Notes under the pieces: generated by a model | The model's database searches: none | The model's input: only the letters and a program-made list of their open reading frames with translations | Told to the model about the DNA's origin: nothing | Shown: positions 1-8,779 of the stretch, one piece after another | How the letters are laid out: the number at the start of each line of letters is the position of its first letter | Numbering within the stretch: position 1 is the first letter of the stretch | Source of the DNA: a bacterium | Lineage (GTDB): Bacteria > Cyanobacteriota > Vampirovibrionia > Obscuribacterales > JAKAZS01 | DNA length: 32,029 nucleotides | Assembly: GCA_021815785.1 (NCBI GenBank) | Contig: JAKAZS010000035.1 | Location: 1 to 32,029 of the forward strand | Direction of reading: 5' to 3' | Made by a program: the position numbers and the translations under genes

Positions 1-60
1 CTAGCAACAATGTGTATTGGTGTTGGCCAAGGAATTGCTACTGTCATTAGTAAAGTATAA
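1..60 (+). CDS. Thiolase (acetyl-CoA acetyltransferase family), C-terminal end only
   Basis: Frame 1 is open from the window edge to a TAA at 58-60 and encodes about 19 residues ending ATMCIGVGQGIATVISKV. This is the classic C-terminal thiolase signature: the CxGxGQG loop carries the second active-site cysteine, which deprotonates the substrate. Thiolases cleave or form acetoacetyl-CoA or other 3-ketoacyl-CoAs. The rest of the gene lies upstream of the window, so substrate class (biosynthetic or degradative) cannot be judged. It fits the acetoacetate/leucine-degradation genes at the other end of the window. The next gene starts 18 bp downstream, so they may be co-transcribed. Confidence 0.8.
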   Translation, partial: LATMCIGVGQGIATVISKV

Positions 61-78
61 GGCCTAGGATAAAATTTT

Positions 79-1332
79 ATGATTAGTTATAAATTTATTC
101 AGTTAACATGTCCCCAGCTTGATAATCCTGATTTATTTAGCGATTTTAATTTAAATGCCCAAATAATCAATAAATTAAATAATGAATTAGTAGATAACTT
201 GGTTAATTTATTGGCTAATATTAGTAATTATAATGTAGATCAGGTTTTAATACCTGGTGGCATTTTTGATACTGATAATGTTAAAAAAGAAACTATCGTT
301 AAATTTACTGAAATCATGAGCAATTTACCGAAAATTAAATTTTATATTGCACCAATGACTAGTAGTCTTAGTAACTTTAAGCTTGTCTATGATAATCAGT
401 TATTAATGAGTCTTGGGTTGAAACCATGGAGCGATAATGTTTCGATTTTTAATTCTACGGAATTAAATTCTGTTACTCTACCAAACAATATTTTTATTCA
501 CGGAGCAAATTTCAATTATGAGCATAAAACAGATTTAAATTTTAAAGCTAATAATGGCTTTAATATATTAATGTTACCCGTACCTATCGGTAAGTATTAT
601 GGTAATAGCTATTTAAATGACTTGAAATTTAAATATAATTATGACAGCGAATCTATTAAACAGTTAAATTATAATTACATTGCTTTAGGAACATATTTAG
701 AAAACCCAATTATCAATGCAACTGGTGTTAATATGATAAGCTCAGCAAATACCTATATAACGAGTAAATTTATTGATGATTTGTCTAATTTTTGTCTGGT
801 TACGGTATCTGGTGACAATGGCTCCTATACAGTAGAACATAAGCCTATTTATGATTCTTGGCGAAAAATTATTCATTTATCAACTGATGTTAGTAGTTTA
901 AGCAGTCAAAACCTCGTTCATGAAATTGAAGCTTTGCTTAACGACGCTCAAGCGAATAAGGAAGCCGATCTGGTTTTATTAAGGATTTATGGTCATTATG
1001 ATTTTAATGAAAGCGATTATTTGAAACCAATTAAAAGTTTTTTGAATGAATATTTTTATTGTGAAATAATTAATGAAGCCCGACCAGATTATTTAGCTCA
1101 AGAGTACGCTGAGAATAGTTTAAATTTAAAATATATTGAAGAGATTAAAAGAATAAAAAAAGATATTGATGAAAATTTCAAAAATTCGTTAGTGAATACT
1201 GATAAAGAGTTAGTTCCAATTTTAAAGAACTTTAAAAGGCCTTTAGATAGTATGGCTATTCTTGATGATGCTTTATTTTATGGGTTAGATGCTTTAAATA
1301 ATAAAAAAATCAGAGGTTGCAATGTGGATTGA
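79..1332 (+). CDS. SbcD/YhaO-like metallophosphoesterase homologue, catalytically degenerate
   Basis: The 417-residue protein has the layout of the SbcD/YhaO (Mre11-type) DNA-repair exonuclease subunit, but nearly every metal-binding motif is replaced. Where the family has HTADxHLD there is FIQLTCPQLD (residues 6-15). GDxFD is GGIFD (60-64), GNHD is PMTS (92-95), the LLLHG histidine segment is LMLPVPI (164-170), and ALGHxH is ALGTYL (202-206). The scaffold survives: the spacing of motifs, the YNYIALG strand, and a C-terminal helix ending in ILDDALFYGLDAL, like YhaO proteins. The frame is intact and long, which argues for selection on a non-nuclease role. The 3' end overlaps the next gene by 11 bp, so the two are translationally coupled. 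The family call is by eye. An unrelated fold is possible but unlikely given the partner gene. Confidence 0.6.
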   Translation: MISYKFIQLTCPQLDNPDLFSDFNLNAQIINKLNNELVDNLVNLLANISNYNVDQVLIPGGIFDTDNVKKETIVKFTEIMSNLPKIKFYIAPMTSSLSNFKLVYDNQLLMSLGLKPWSDNVSIFNSTELNSVTLPNNIFIHGANFNYEHKTDLNFKANNGFNILMLPVPIGKYYGNSYLNDLKFKYNYDSESIKQLNYNYIALGTYLENPIINATGVNMISSANTYITSKFIDDLSNFCLVTVSGDNGSYTVEHKPIYDSWRKIIHLSTDVSSLSSQNLVHEIEALLNDAQANKEADLVLLRIYGHYDFNESDYLKPIKSFLNEYFYCEIINEARPDYLAQEYAENSLNLKYIEEIKRIKKDIDENFKNSLVNTDKELVPILKNFKRPLDSMAILDDALFYGLDALNNKKIRGCNVD

Positions 1333-4078
1333 AGCGATTAATCTAAAAAATTACAGCGATTTTAAGCAAATGAGTATCGATTTTCAGTCGGATAAGATTA
1401 ATATTGTTGTTGCTGAAAATGAATTAAATAAAGAACTACTTGCTGAATCTATATATCAAGTTCTTTTTGATAAAAATTTCAAAAATCACAATTTAAATAA
1501 TCAGTTAAAATCAAATAGTAATTTACCGGTTTTATCTCTAGATATTAATCTTAATCAAAAGCAAATTAGAATAATTCGGGATTTTAATAATTCAAAAGTT
1601 ATGGTTTTAGAACCACCATATAGTGGTTTAACAACCTCAAATTTATTTGCAAATTCGCAAAATATTATTGGTCAAATAATAACTGAATTGAATAAAGAAA
1701 TATTTTTAAAAACAGCCTATGTTGATCAAAGTAAATTGAATTGCCTTAATGTTAATTTTTATCGCAATATCATTATGGATTATACTGCTAACGCCAATAA
1801 ACCGCTGCAATTATTAAATGATACTGATTTATTATTTGAAAAAGATTTAAATAGTCTTATTTCAGAATACAAAGCTAAAATTTTACACTATAATGTTCAG
1901 TTAAGTAATTTACAAAATATTAAACTTGAACTAAAGCCTTTAATTAATGACTTATTAGCTGTGAGTGAGGAAATTAAGAAAGTTGAAATTATTGATCAAA
2001 AACAAAATTTCTTTATTTTGCAAAAGGATTTAATTGAAAAGAAAGAATTGTATACACAATTGGAGTTTATTCAAAATTCAATTTTTAATTCTAAAATTAA
2101 TTGGGCTGATATAATTATTGACAATAAAGTCCTCAAAATTATTGATGATGAAGTGATAAAATTAAATCAGCAAAGAAGTAATTGTCTTAATGATGTTGCC
2201 AATTTAGATAATGAATTAAACTTAACTAAAAGTGAGTATGATAATAACATAAATAAATTTTCTAATTTACAGTATGCTAATATCAGTGAAACTGATATTA
2301 TGGAAATAGCAACTAATACAATTGTTTTAAAGACTCTATACAATGAATTGAGCGAATTGCAAAATCAAAACAATGAAAGTTTGGCAAATAATGCAACTGG
2401 TAGTTTAGCTCCAACATTTGACAGTGATTTTGTCTTAGATGTTAAAAACAGTCTTAAAGCCAATGAAGCAATTCTTAAAGCTGCCCAAAATCAGATTCTA
2501 AATCTTCAACAACAAGAAATTCAAATACAGGACAAACTTAATCAAAATAAAAAATCAGTTCTTATTAAGTTTTTTCCATTGATCATAATTATCTGTGGTT
2601 TGGTGGCTATAGTTTCAATTAGTTATTTTTTGTTTCAAGTAATTGTTAATCATGTTAGTTATGCTAATGTTCTTTTGTTTCCAGCTGTAGCTTTACTTAG
2701 TCTTATTTTGTTGGTTATTACCAGTATTAAACTTCTTAAAAATAAGACTAATCTTAAACTAAGAACCGAACTTGAAAGTGAATTACAAAGTTTATATTCT
2801 AGTAAAGAAGTTATTAACAAAAAAATTCTTTTAATTGACGAAAATCAAAAAAAACTTTCCAATTCTCTAGTTAATATAAAAAATATTGGTTCTAAGTCTA
2901 ATACTAACTTACTTTCTCCATTAATTGTAAGTAAACAGGAAAGAATTAAAGATACTATTAATAAAATTACGAGTATCTTAAAGAGTAATAAGATTGAATT
3001 TCAAGATATAACAGTTCAATATTTAGATGAGTTAACTGAAAATTTTAAAGAATTCAAATTATATCATGAAGTTCTAAACAGTTCAAAAGACAGTATCAAT
3101 AGGGCTAATGAAGAACGAAATTTAATTGTTAATACAATTAATTCAACGAACCAAAGACTTGCTCAAATTTTTTCACAGTTTAATATAATAAATTTGAACT
3201 CTTATGAAGATGCTTATGCTACTTATAAAAACAGATTTGAAGTAATTACGACCTGGAATGATATATTAGATTTCCATCCTGAAATTACGCTTGATGATAT
3301 TAATAATATTGAAAGCCTTTGTCGTAACTTAAACCATAAAATCAATGACTTGCAAACTAAAATTGATACGATTGATAGTTTTAATAATTCTCCCAAATCA
3401 GAAGATTCTAGTCAGCTATCTTTAGCTGATTTGAAGAATAAAAAAGAAAAACTAGTTCATGGTATTAATAGCCGAAAGCAGGAGCTTGATTCAAAATTTA
3501 ATGAATCAAAGTTTTCATTAAATTATTATCTGAATAAATATGTCCATATTACTCAGTTCACTGCAGCTATTAAATTAGCTAAAGAAAAAGTTCAGTTAAT
3601 AAGTAAACCGGATTTTAAAAATTGGTCTAGTGCTTTAAATGTTGAATTGGCTTATTTTTGTGATAAATTACCAAATCTCGAACATGATCTTAATATTCAA
3701 AATATTTCATTTGATAGTCATTTACATGTTGAAATAACCGACTCTAATGGTTTGAAATATTCAATTAACGATGACAAAATTCGTAATTTACCAATTGAAA
3801 ATTTAGAGTTGATTGATTTTATTTTAAGGTTAGCAATTTTTAAAAACCTTACGAAGAATCATAGTATACCATTAATTCTTGTTGAACCGTTTTGTAATTC
3901 TGATATTGGGATCTTTTTAAAATTTATTGAGTTTATAACCAGAAATCTTTTGTTGGATTATCAAATTATTATATTTAGTGATCGGCAGGATCGTTATGAC
4001 TGGCTTAAATCAAATATTTCTCGCCGTGGTCGCAATAAACTGCACGTTTGTAAACTAGAGGAAAGTATTACTAATTAA
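1322..4078 (+). CDS. SbcC/YhaN-like coiled-coil ATPase homologue with degenerate nucleotide-binding motifs
   Basis: The 918-residue partner resembles the SMC/Rad50-like YhaN group. It starts with a globular strand pattern (WIEAINLKNYSDFKQMSIDF), then long coiled coils (about 165-410 and 475-780) flanking two membrane helices (about 414-440 and 448-473), then a C-terminal lobe. The ATPase motifs are degraded. Walker A GxNExGKST is AENELNKEL (31-39), keeping Lys37 but losing both glycines and Ser/Thr. The Q-loop glutamine appears kept (Gln136). The ABC signature region reads LPIENLEL (823-830). Walker B LDDPF is LVEPF (853-857), without the first Asp. A Shine-Dalgarno-like AGAGG at 1312-1316 lies inside the upstream gene, supporting this ATG and coupled translation. 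The mid-coil membrane hairpin is also seen in YhaN relatives. ATP hydrolysis seems improbable, and the present function is unknown. Confidence 0.6.
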   Translation: MWIEAINLKNYSDFKQMSIDFQSDKINIVVAENELNKELLAESIYQVLFDKNFKNHNLNNQLKSNSNLPVLSLDINLNQKQIRIIRDFNNSKVMVLEPPYSGLTTSNLFANSQNIIGQIITELNKEIFLKTAYVDQSKLNCLNVNFYRNIIMDYTANANKPLQLLNDTDLLFEKDLNSLISEYKAKILHYNVQLSNLQNIKLELKPLINDLLAVSEEIKKVEIIDQKQNFFILQKDLIEKKELYTQLEFIQNSIFNSKINWADIIIDNKVLKIIDDEVIKLNQQRSNCLNDVANLDNELNLTKSEYDNNINKFSNLQYANISETDIMEIATNTIVLKTLYNELSELQNQNNESLANNATGSLAPTFDSDFVLDVKNSLKANEAILKAAQNQILNLQQQEIQIQDKLNQNKKSVLIKFFPLIIIICGLVAIVSISYFLFQVIVNHVSYANVLLFPAVALLSLILLVITSIKLLKNKTNLKLRTELESELQSLYSSKEVINKKILLIDENQKKLSNSLVNIKNIGSKSNTNLLSPLIVSKQERIKDTINKITSILKSNKIEFQDITVQYLDELTENFKEFKLYHEVLNSSKDSINRANEERNLIVNTINSTNQRLAQIFSQFNIINLNSYEDAYATYKNRFEVITTWNDILDFHPEITLDDINNIESLCRNLNHKINDLQTKIDTIDSFNNSPKSEDSSQLSLADLKNKKEKLVHGINSRKQELDSKFNESKFSLNYYLNKYVHITQFTAAIKLAKEKVQLISKPDFKNWSSALNVELAYFCDKLPNLEHDLNIQNISFDSHLHVEITDSNGLKYSINDDKIRNLPIENLELIDFILRLAIFKNLTKNHSIPLILVEPFCNSDIGIFLKFIEFITRNLLLDYQIIIFSDRQDRYDWLKSNISRRGRNKLHVCKLEESITN

Positions 4079-4112
4079 ATAGTGATTGTATTGATTCTTT
4101 GCTGAGGTTTTT

Positions 4113-4412
4113 ATGAAATTACAATATAGCTCTTTGTTTATTATCATAAGTGTATTTTTGGTTCAGCACAAGGCTTTAGCTAAGACTGGCGAAGGAATTT
4201 ACAAAGAAAATTGTTATTCTTGTCATTTATTGGGTACAAACAAATTAGATCCAAATAAACCAATTATTGGTTCAGCTGCCTTAAAAGATATAAATTTATT
4301 TGCTGATCAACTTAAATATGGAACAGGAATGATGCCAGCTTTTCCGAACATTGTGAAAAACAATGATGAGTTTAAATCCTTATATGAATACTGTTTAAAA
4401 TTAAAAAAATAG
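4113..4412 (+). CDS. Small secreted class I cytochrome c (cytochrome c6-like)
   Basis: The 99-residue protein has an N-terminal signal peptide (1-23, ending ALA), then a mature domain of about 76 residues. It contains one heme c attachment motif, CYSCH (Cys34, Cys37, His38), and a candidate axial methionine in GMMPAFP (Met73/Met74). GxMPAF is typical of c6/c555-type monoheme electron carriers. The protein should be periplasmic and shuttle single electrons to a terminal oxidase. A GAGG Shine-Dalgarno sits 5 nt before the ATG. It begins 34 bp after the SbcC-like gene on the same strand, so it could be the last gene of that operon, although its function is unrelated. It is a plausible electron acceptor for the sulfite dehydrogenase encoded at 16030-17664; that link is inference. 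Confidence 0.85.
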   Translation: MKLQYSSLFIIISVFLVQHKALAKTGEGIYKENCYSCHLLGTNKLDPNKPIIGSAALKDINLFADQLKYGTGMMPAFPNIVKNNDEFKSLYEYCLKLKK

Positions 4413-4445
4413 TTTTAATTATTAAATAATTTTATAGGTTGGGCT

Positions 4446-4898
4446 CTAGTTATATGCTTTTAAAAATAAAAATTCTTGGATGGACAACAGCAAAATCAGG
4501 CCAAATAAAAGTATACAGCCTAAACCAGAATTAGCCATTGTTAATGGCCCGGTAAAATATATTGGTATTAATACTGTAGAATTTGCTAAATAATAGCTGG
4601 TCATCGAATTGGATTTTTGAATTTTACTTTTACTATTTACAAATAGTAAAAGTATCATAAACCCTAATCTAAATGCTATAACTGTCCAGATAAAACCATT
4701 AAGATAATTATTTAAAACTATCAGTATTGAATAACAAATTAAATAATTAATTGTTGCCAAAATCAAACAGTCATCATTCTTGTAAAAATTACTATAAAAT
4801 ATTAATTTATATAATTGATTTGGTTTGGTTAGAGTCAGCACAAACATCGTTAAGAATAATTCGAATTTTTGACTTAAATTTTGAATAATGTTATTCAT
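4446..4898 (-). CDS. Small multi-pass membrane protein, unknown function
   Basis: This protein of about 150 residues has three or four hydrophobic helices, including segments around LATINYLICYSILIVLNNYL, FIWTVIAFRLGFMILLLFV and LGCILLFGLILLLSI. There are no recognisable catalytic motifs. I chose the ATG at 4898 because it overlaps the stop codon of sppA in an ATGA arrangement, the usual sign of coupled translation. An in-frame ATG four codons upstream (4910) is the alternative. It is the last gene of the operon containing the secreted protein at 5878-7152 and sppA. The helix layout loosely recalls Yip1-type membrane proteins, but I would not assign it. It ends 33 bp from the convergent cytochrome c gene. 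Confidence 0.65.
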   Translation of the reverse strand: MNNIIQNLSQKFELFLTMFVLTLTKPNQLYKLIFYSNFYKNDDCLILATINYLICYSILIVLNNYLNGFIWTVIAFRLGFMILLLFVNSKSKIQKSNSMTSYYLANSTVLIPIYFTGPLTMANSGLGCILLFGLILLLSIQEFLFLKAYN

Positions 4899-5875
4899 TG
4901 CATTAACCATAAAGGAATACGATTATAACGATTTAAGAGATAGCTATAATCCAGGCTTAAATTATTAAAATTACTGTTTAAAGGTAATTTTAGGCTTTTA
5001 ATATTTGTTTCAAGACTATCTAAAAATATTGAGTTGTGATTTTTGTCAACTTTTAGTTTTTCATTGAGATGGTATTTTTTTTGGCAGTAGGATTGTGCAT
5101 AATCAATTGCGTCATCGCAGTCACCTATCTCATCAATAAGGTGATTTTGTAAAGCCTGTTTACCCGTATATATCGAGCCGTTAGCAAGTAACTTTACTTT
5201 ATCAGTTGGCATATTGCGACCCAACGCCACTGCCTGGACAAATTGATTATAAGAATCGTCAACTATACCTTGTAAAATATTATGTTCGGCTGGAGTCATT
5301 GGTCTAAACGGTGAGCCGATATCTTTATATGGGCCAGATTTGATTACATTAGCTGAAATACCTAGTTTTTGACTAATACCGGTAAAATTCATTAAATCCA
5401 TGATTACACCAATAGAACCTGTAAGTGTTCCGGGCTCAGCAAAAATTCGATTGGCAGCACTAGCAATATAATAACCGCCAGAAGCAGCAATATCTCCCAT
5501 GCTAACTACAACTAATTTATCTTTTTTTACTAACTGGCCAACTTTTTTTGCCAATGTTTGCGACATTGACACGGTACCGCCAGGACTGTTAATTTTTAAG
5601 ACCACAGCTTTAATTTTATCGTCTTTGAGAGCTTTTTTAAGGAGTTTTAAAGCCTTTGAAGGTGAACCACCAGTGGTAAAATCAAAAATCGATTCATTAT
5701 CACTGTCATCAGCTATCATCCCGGTTAAACTTATTAGGGAAATTTTGTTGGCGTTATTAAAAGTGGGCTCGCAATTTTCTTGATTAGAAATTTGCATTTT
5801 ATTTAAAGGTATACTGATGAGGCATAATACCATTAAGCCAATAACTAAAAGTCGATCTTTATTATTAAGAAACAT
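4895..5875 (-). CDS. sppA: Signal peptide peptidase SppA, short form
   Basis: This 326-residue serine protease of the S49 family digests signal peptides left in the membrane after export. It has an N-terminal membrane anchor (about 8-26). The family core follows: VVLKINSPGGTV (91-102), GDIAASGGYYIASAA (127-141) with the predicted nucleophile Ser132, GSIGVI (153-158), and SGPYKDIGSPFRPMT (180-194) with the predicted general base Lys184. The Ser-Lys spacing of 52 residues equals the Ser147-Lys199 spacing I recall for the Bacillus enzyme. The length matches the short, single-domain form rather than the 600-residue E. coli type. It lies 2 bp behind the upstream gene and overlaps the downstream gene by 4 bp, so it is the middle gene of a tight operon. 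Confidence 0.92.
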   Translation of the reverse strand: MFLNNKDRLLVIGLMVLCLISIPLNKMQISNQENCEPTFNNANKISLISLTGMIADDSDNESIFDFTTGGSPSKALKLLKKALKDDKIKAVVLKINSPGGTVSMSQTLAKKVGQLVKKDKLVVVSMGDIAASGGYYIASAANRIFAEPGTLTGSIGVIMDLMNFTGISQKLGISANVIKSGPYKDIGSPFRPMTPAEHNILQGIVDDSYNQFVQAVALGRNMPTDKVKLLANGSIYTGKQALQNHLIDEIGDCDDAIDYAQSYCQKKYHLNEKLKVDKNHNSIFLDSLETNIKSLKLPLNSNFNNLSLDYSYLLNRYNRIPLWLMQ

Positions 5876-5877
5876 TT

Positions 5878-7152
5878 TTATAAGGCTGAAGCCGTTTGTG
5901 CTGTTTTTACAGTATTTGGTGCGTTAGGATCTTTTAAGGCAACTTGCTCATCATTAATCTGTTTATCTAGTTTGCAAACAGCATCAGTACCAGCTAAATC
6001 AACTAAACTTTGGCGATATCTTCTTACTTCTTCAGCAAGAGCATCAACATCCCTACGAGCTTTGCGCAAAGTATATTCCATATCAACCTGTTTACTGCTA
6101 TCTTGATTTGATCGAGAATCTGATACCATGGCCTGTAAATCAGTAAGATCAATATTGGCTCGATCTAGACAGATGAGATTTTTCTTGTAATTGCGAAAAC
6201 AGTCAACCAATCTATCAGCATTAGCTCTAATCATATTATAGAGCATAATAGCCTCAGTCTGGCTTAATTTTGCTTTTTTAGCATTTTTCCCTTCCTGAAG
6301 CTGGAGTAAATTCATAACCATGCTACCACCCATACTGCTGGCCGCATAAGTGCCAATACTAGGTGACATCATGGTAACGGCGCCCATAGCGCCAAACATG
6401 GCGGTACTAAGCATCCGCATGAGAATTGTCGTTGCATGTCCAGATTTATTATTGCTTGGCATAAGTTTTTGAATAACAAATTGGACATCAGGAGAGCGAG
6501 TTAATGTAGATTCCCAAAGCTGTGATAATTCTTCGCGTTCGGAATCAATTATGGTGTCAATTTTTTTATCGGTTTCTTCCGCTGATTCAAGTAATGGTAA
6601 CGGCATTGCACTTACCTGTTTAGCCTGTTCTAAAATCGTTTGATTAGGTTTCTTTTTATGACCCAATATACTAGTCGGTATTTCGGATACGTTAGCTGTT
6701 GCTAACGGATCCTTAGGAACATAGCCAGTAGCACAAACTGTTGATTTTAACAGACCATTTTCTGGCAGAGATTCTTTGGACAAGCTTTTTTCATTAATTG
6801 AATCAATTAACTTTAAGGGTTTTAAATCATTTAAGGCATTACCATTAATTGCCATAGCTGTAGGCAGTATGTTGGAATCAGGCTGATCGGCTGCTGGAGG
6901 TATATTATTAGTCGTTGGCTTTAAATCAGCTGAATTATTTGTGGGGTTGAGCAGTAGATTACGATCTATGGAAACATTGTCATTGGTTTGTGGTCCTGAA
7001 CCTTGATCGAGTTTTTCATATGATGGGGTATCAAAGGATATTTTTTTTGAAGCTGGCAATATGGCCGCATATGAATTATAAAAATTTGACTGTTCGAGAA
7101 TTAACAGGATCGTATATAGGCTTATTAATGATGCGGGAATTTTTTTGCTCAT
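5878..7152 (-). CDS. Secreted or membrane-associated protein of unknown function
   Basis: I do not recognise this 424-residue protein. It has a signal peptide (about 1-30), a low-complexity Asn/Pro/Ser-rich region (about 40-150), and a helical stretch around EREELSQLWESTLTRS (205-220). A Met/Ala/Gly-rich hydrophobic segment follows (about 240-283), which could be a hairpin or one membrane pass. The C-terminus is charged and helical, with coiled-coil character (292-400). Cys318, Cys328 and Cys393 are the only cysteines in that helical part. As the first gene of an operon with sppA it may act in envelope maintenance, but that is only context. The operon's likely promoter overlaps the inverted repeat at 7273-7304, leaving a leader of roughly 110 nt. 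Confidence 0.7.
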   Translation of the reverse strand: MSKKIPASLISLYTILLILEQSNFYNSYAAILPASKKISFDTPSYEKLDQGSGPQTNDNVSIDRNLLLNPTNNSADLKPTTNNIPPAADQPDSNILPTAMAINGNALNDLKPLKLIDSINEKSLSKESLPENGLLKSTVCATGYVPKDPLATANVSEIPTSILGHKKKPNQTILEQAKQVSAMPLPLLESAEETDKKIDTIIDSEREELSQLWESTLTRSPDVQFVIQKLMPSNNKSGHATTILMRMLSTAMFGAMGAVTMMSPSIGTYAASSMGGSMVMNLLQLQEGKNAKKAKLSQTEAIMLYNMIRANADRLVDCFRNYKKNLICLDRANIDLTDLQAMVSDSRSNQDSSKQVDMEYTLRKARRDVDALAEEVRRYRQSLVDLAGTDAVCKLDKQINDEQVALKDPNAPNTVKTAQTASAL

Positions 7153-7269
7153 GTTATTGTTAAATTATTTCTAGATAGCTAACCTTGATTTTAAAAAGTA
7201 TGATGATTCTTTCGGTGTTCATTATTTATACAGTTGGTTAAAAATTTTCTTTAATTGATAACTCTTAAA

Positions 7270-7304
7270 GTATTATTTGACAACTGGTAGAATTTGTCAA
7301 ATAA
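7270..7304 (-). promoter_or_regulatory. Perfect 11-bp inverted repeat over a -35 element (probable operator/promoter)
   Basis: The arms TTATTTGACAA (7273-7283) and TTGTCAAATAA (7294-7304) are exact inverted complements with a 10-nt centre (7284-7293). Each arm contains a TTGACA hexamer on one strand. On the minus strand TTGACA (7300-7295) is followed after 19 nt by TAATAC (7275-7270), or at 17 nt by AATAAT, so a sigma70-type promoter reading into the gene at 7152 is plausible. A dyad of this length and symmetry is typical of a dimeric repressor site. The surrounding 7153-7387 stretch holds no gene that I can see. Confidence 0.55.
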
Positions 7305-7387
7305 GGCATATTTAAGGTGTTTCCCGTACTGGTCATTAATTCTGTAAATTCAAGTATTGAACAGGGTGGTTTAATAAAAATTAATAG

Positions 7388-8779
7388 TTATTTGCTCAAA
7401 GTGTTTATGGCCATTAAACAGCTTGAAAATAATAGTAATTGAGCAAATTCATTAATTATAAATAAGGTATTTAAGCTAGCTGGTTGTTGAATAAAAGTTA
7501 AAATAATATAACCTAATTTTGCCAGGAGCGCTATAAAAATCATTACAAATAAGGTTCGGTTTATTTTTAAACTTTGATTTGTTGTTTTGTCGGGATAGTT
7601 ATCTATTTTTGGCGGCTTTGTCGTTCTTGATCGATAATTTTTTGAATTATCGATTTCAGCCTCAACTTCATTAGCAATTTGGGATAAATTAGCTGATGGT
7701 AATGTTTGACTAGTTTTTCCGCTTGCAGAACTAAGTGGCAGGTTGATATTAGTTTTAGGGGATGAATCAGGTTTAATTAATTTGGTATTATATTCGGGTT
7801 CACTAAAACCAGGTCTGGTAATTTGGGGGTTAGTTTGCGCTGTTGATATTCGGTCTGAAGTACCAGTATTTCCTGGTTTGCTAGAATTAATAATTTCTGG
7901 ATTTAATTGTCCAGCATTGTAATTATCAATTTGCGGTTTAGGTGTTTGGATTTTTCCTAAATCAAGATTGTTTTGAGAATTTACCTTGTTTAAATTAGTT
8001 GAGGTTTGTTTAGTTTCGTTAGTATGAATTTTTGATAAAAGAAGTGGTGACCTTAAAACGTTAGGGTCGTTAATTTCTTCAAAAACCGGTTCATCCTCAT
8101 AAGCATTTTCGGCATTATTATTTCGTAATAAGGGCGAATTTAGCTTCGATTTATTATTTAAATTATTGCGTTGACCAGAATATGCATAATCATCATTATC
8201 ATCATTACCAAGTAAAGGCGAATGAAGTTTTTGTTTACCGCTAAAATTGGTTTTATTATTAGATACATTTTGGTAATCGTCATCGTCATTACCAAGCAAA
8301 GGCGAATGAAGTTTTTGTTTACCGCTAAAATTGGTTTTATTATTAGATACATTTTGGTAATCGTCATCGTCATTACCAAGCAAAGGTGAATGAAGTTTTT
8401 GTTTACCGCTAAAATTGGTTTTATTATTAGATGCATTTTGGTAATCATCATCGTCATTGCCAAGCAAAGGTGAATGAAGTTTTTGTTTACCGCTAAAATT
8501 AGTTTTATTATTAGCGGCATTTTGATAATCATCCTCATCGTCATTACCAAGTAAAGGTGAATGTAATTTTTGCTTACCGCTAAAATTGGTTTTATTATTA
8601 GATTTATTGGGGTAATCATCATTATCGTCATTACCTAGTAAAGGCGAATGTAATTTTTGCTTACCACTAAAATTGGTTTTATTATTAGGTATATTTGGGT
8701 AATCATCATCATCGTCATTGCCAAGTAAAGGAGAATGAAGTTTTTGTTTACCGCTAAAATTAGTTCTAGTATTTGGCAT
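7388..8779 (-). CDS. C-terminal part of a split tandem-repeat membrane protein
   Basis: This 463-residue frame holds seven near-identical units of 28-29 residues with the core NFSGKQKLHSPLLGNDDDDY, followed by degenerate copies (KSKLNSPLLRNN, VLRSPLLLSK). A long Asn/Ser/Pro/Thr-rich linker leads to two C-terminal membrane helices (about residues 406-460). The ATG at 8779 falls inside a repeat unit: in the same frame the repeat continues upstream as KIKLHSPLLGNDDDDDYPN until a TAA at 8863-8861. The natural N-terminus is therefore almost certainly the zinc-ribbon segment encoded up to 9189 in another frame. Each repeat combines a basic KQK, an SPLL core and an acidic run. I do not recognise the family. 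The opposite-face reading of this repeat is an artefact of its regular composition. Confidence 0.6.
   Translation of the reverse strand: MPNTRTNFSGKQKLHSPLLGNDDDDDYPNIPNNKTNFSGKQKLHSPLLGNDDNDDYPNKSNNKTNFSGKQKLHSPLLGNDDEDDYQNAANNKTNFSGKQKLHSPLLGNDDDDYQNASNNKTNFSGKQKLHSPLLGNDDDDYQNVSNNKTNFSGKQKLHSPLLGNDDDDYQNVSNNKTNFSGKQKLHSPLLGNDDNDDYAYSGQRNNLNNKSKLNSPLLRNNNAENAYEDEPVFEEINDPNVLRSPLLLSKIHTNETKQTSTNLNKVNSQNNLDLGKIQTPKPQIDNYNAGQLNPEIINSSKPGNTGTSDRISTAQTNPQITRPGFSEPEYNTKLIKPDSSPKTNINLPLSSASGKTSQTLPSANLSQIANEVEAEIDNSKNYRSRTTKPPKIDNYPDKTTNQSLKINRTLFVMIFIALLAKLGYIILTFIQQPASLNTLFIINEFAQLLLFSSCLMAINTLSK

Noticed and set aside
8158-8631. Long minus-strand frame full of isoleucine, methionine and asparagine repeats
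   Set aside because: It is the out-of-phase reading of the 84-87 bp coding repeat. The LHSPLLGN frame is longer, carries the linker and membrane helices, and explains the periodicity.
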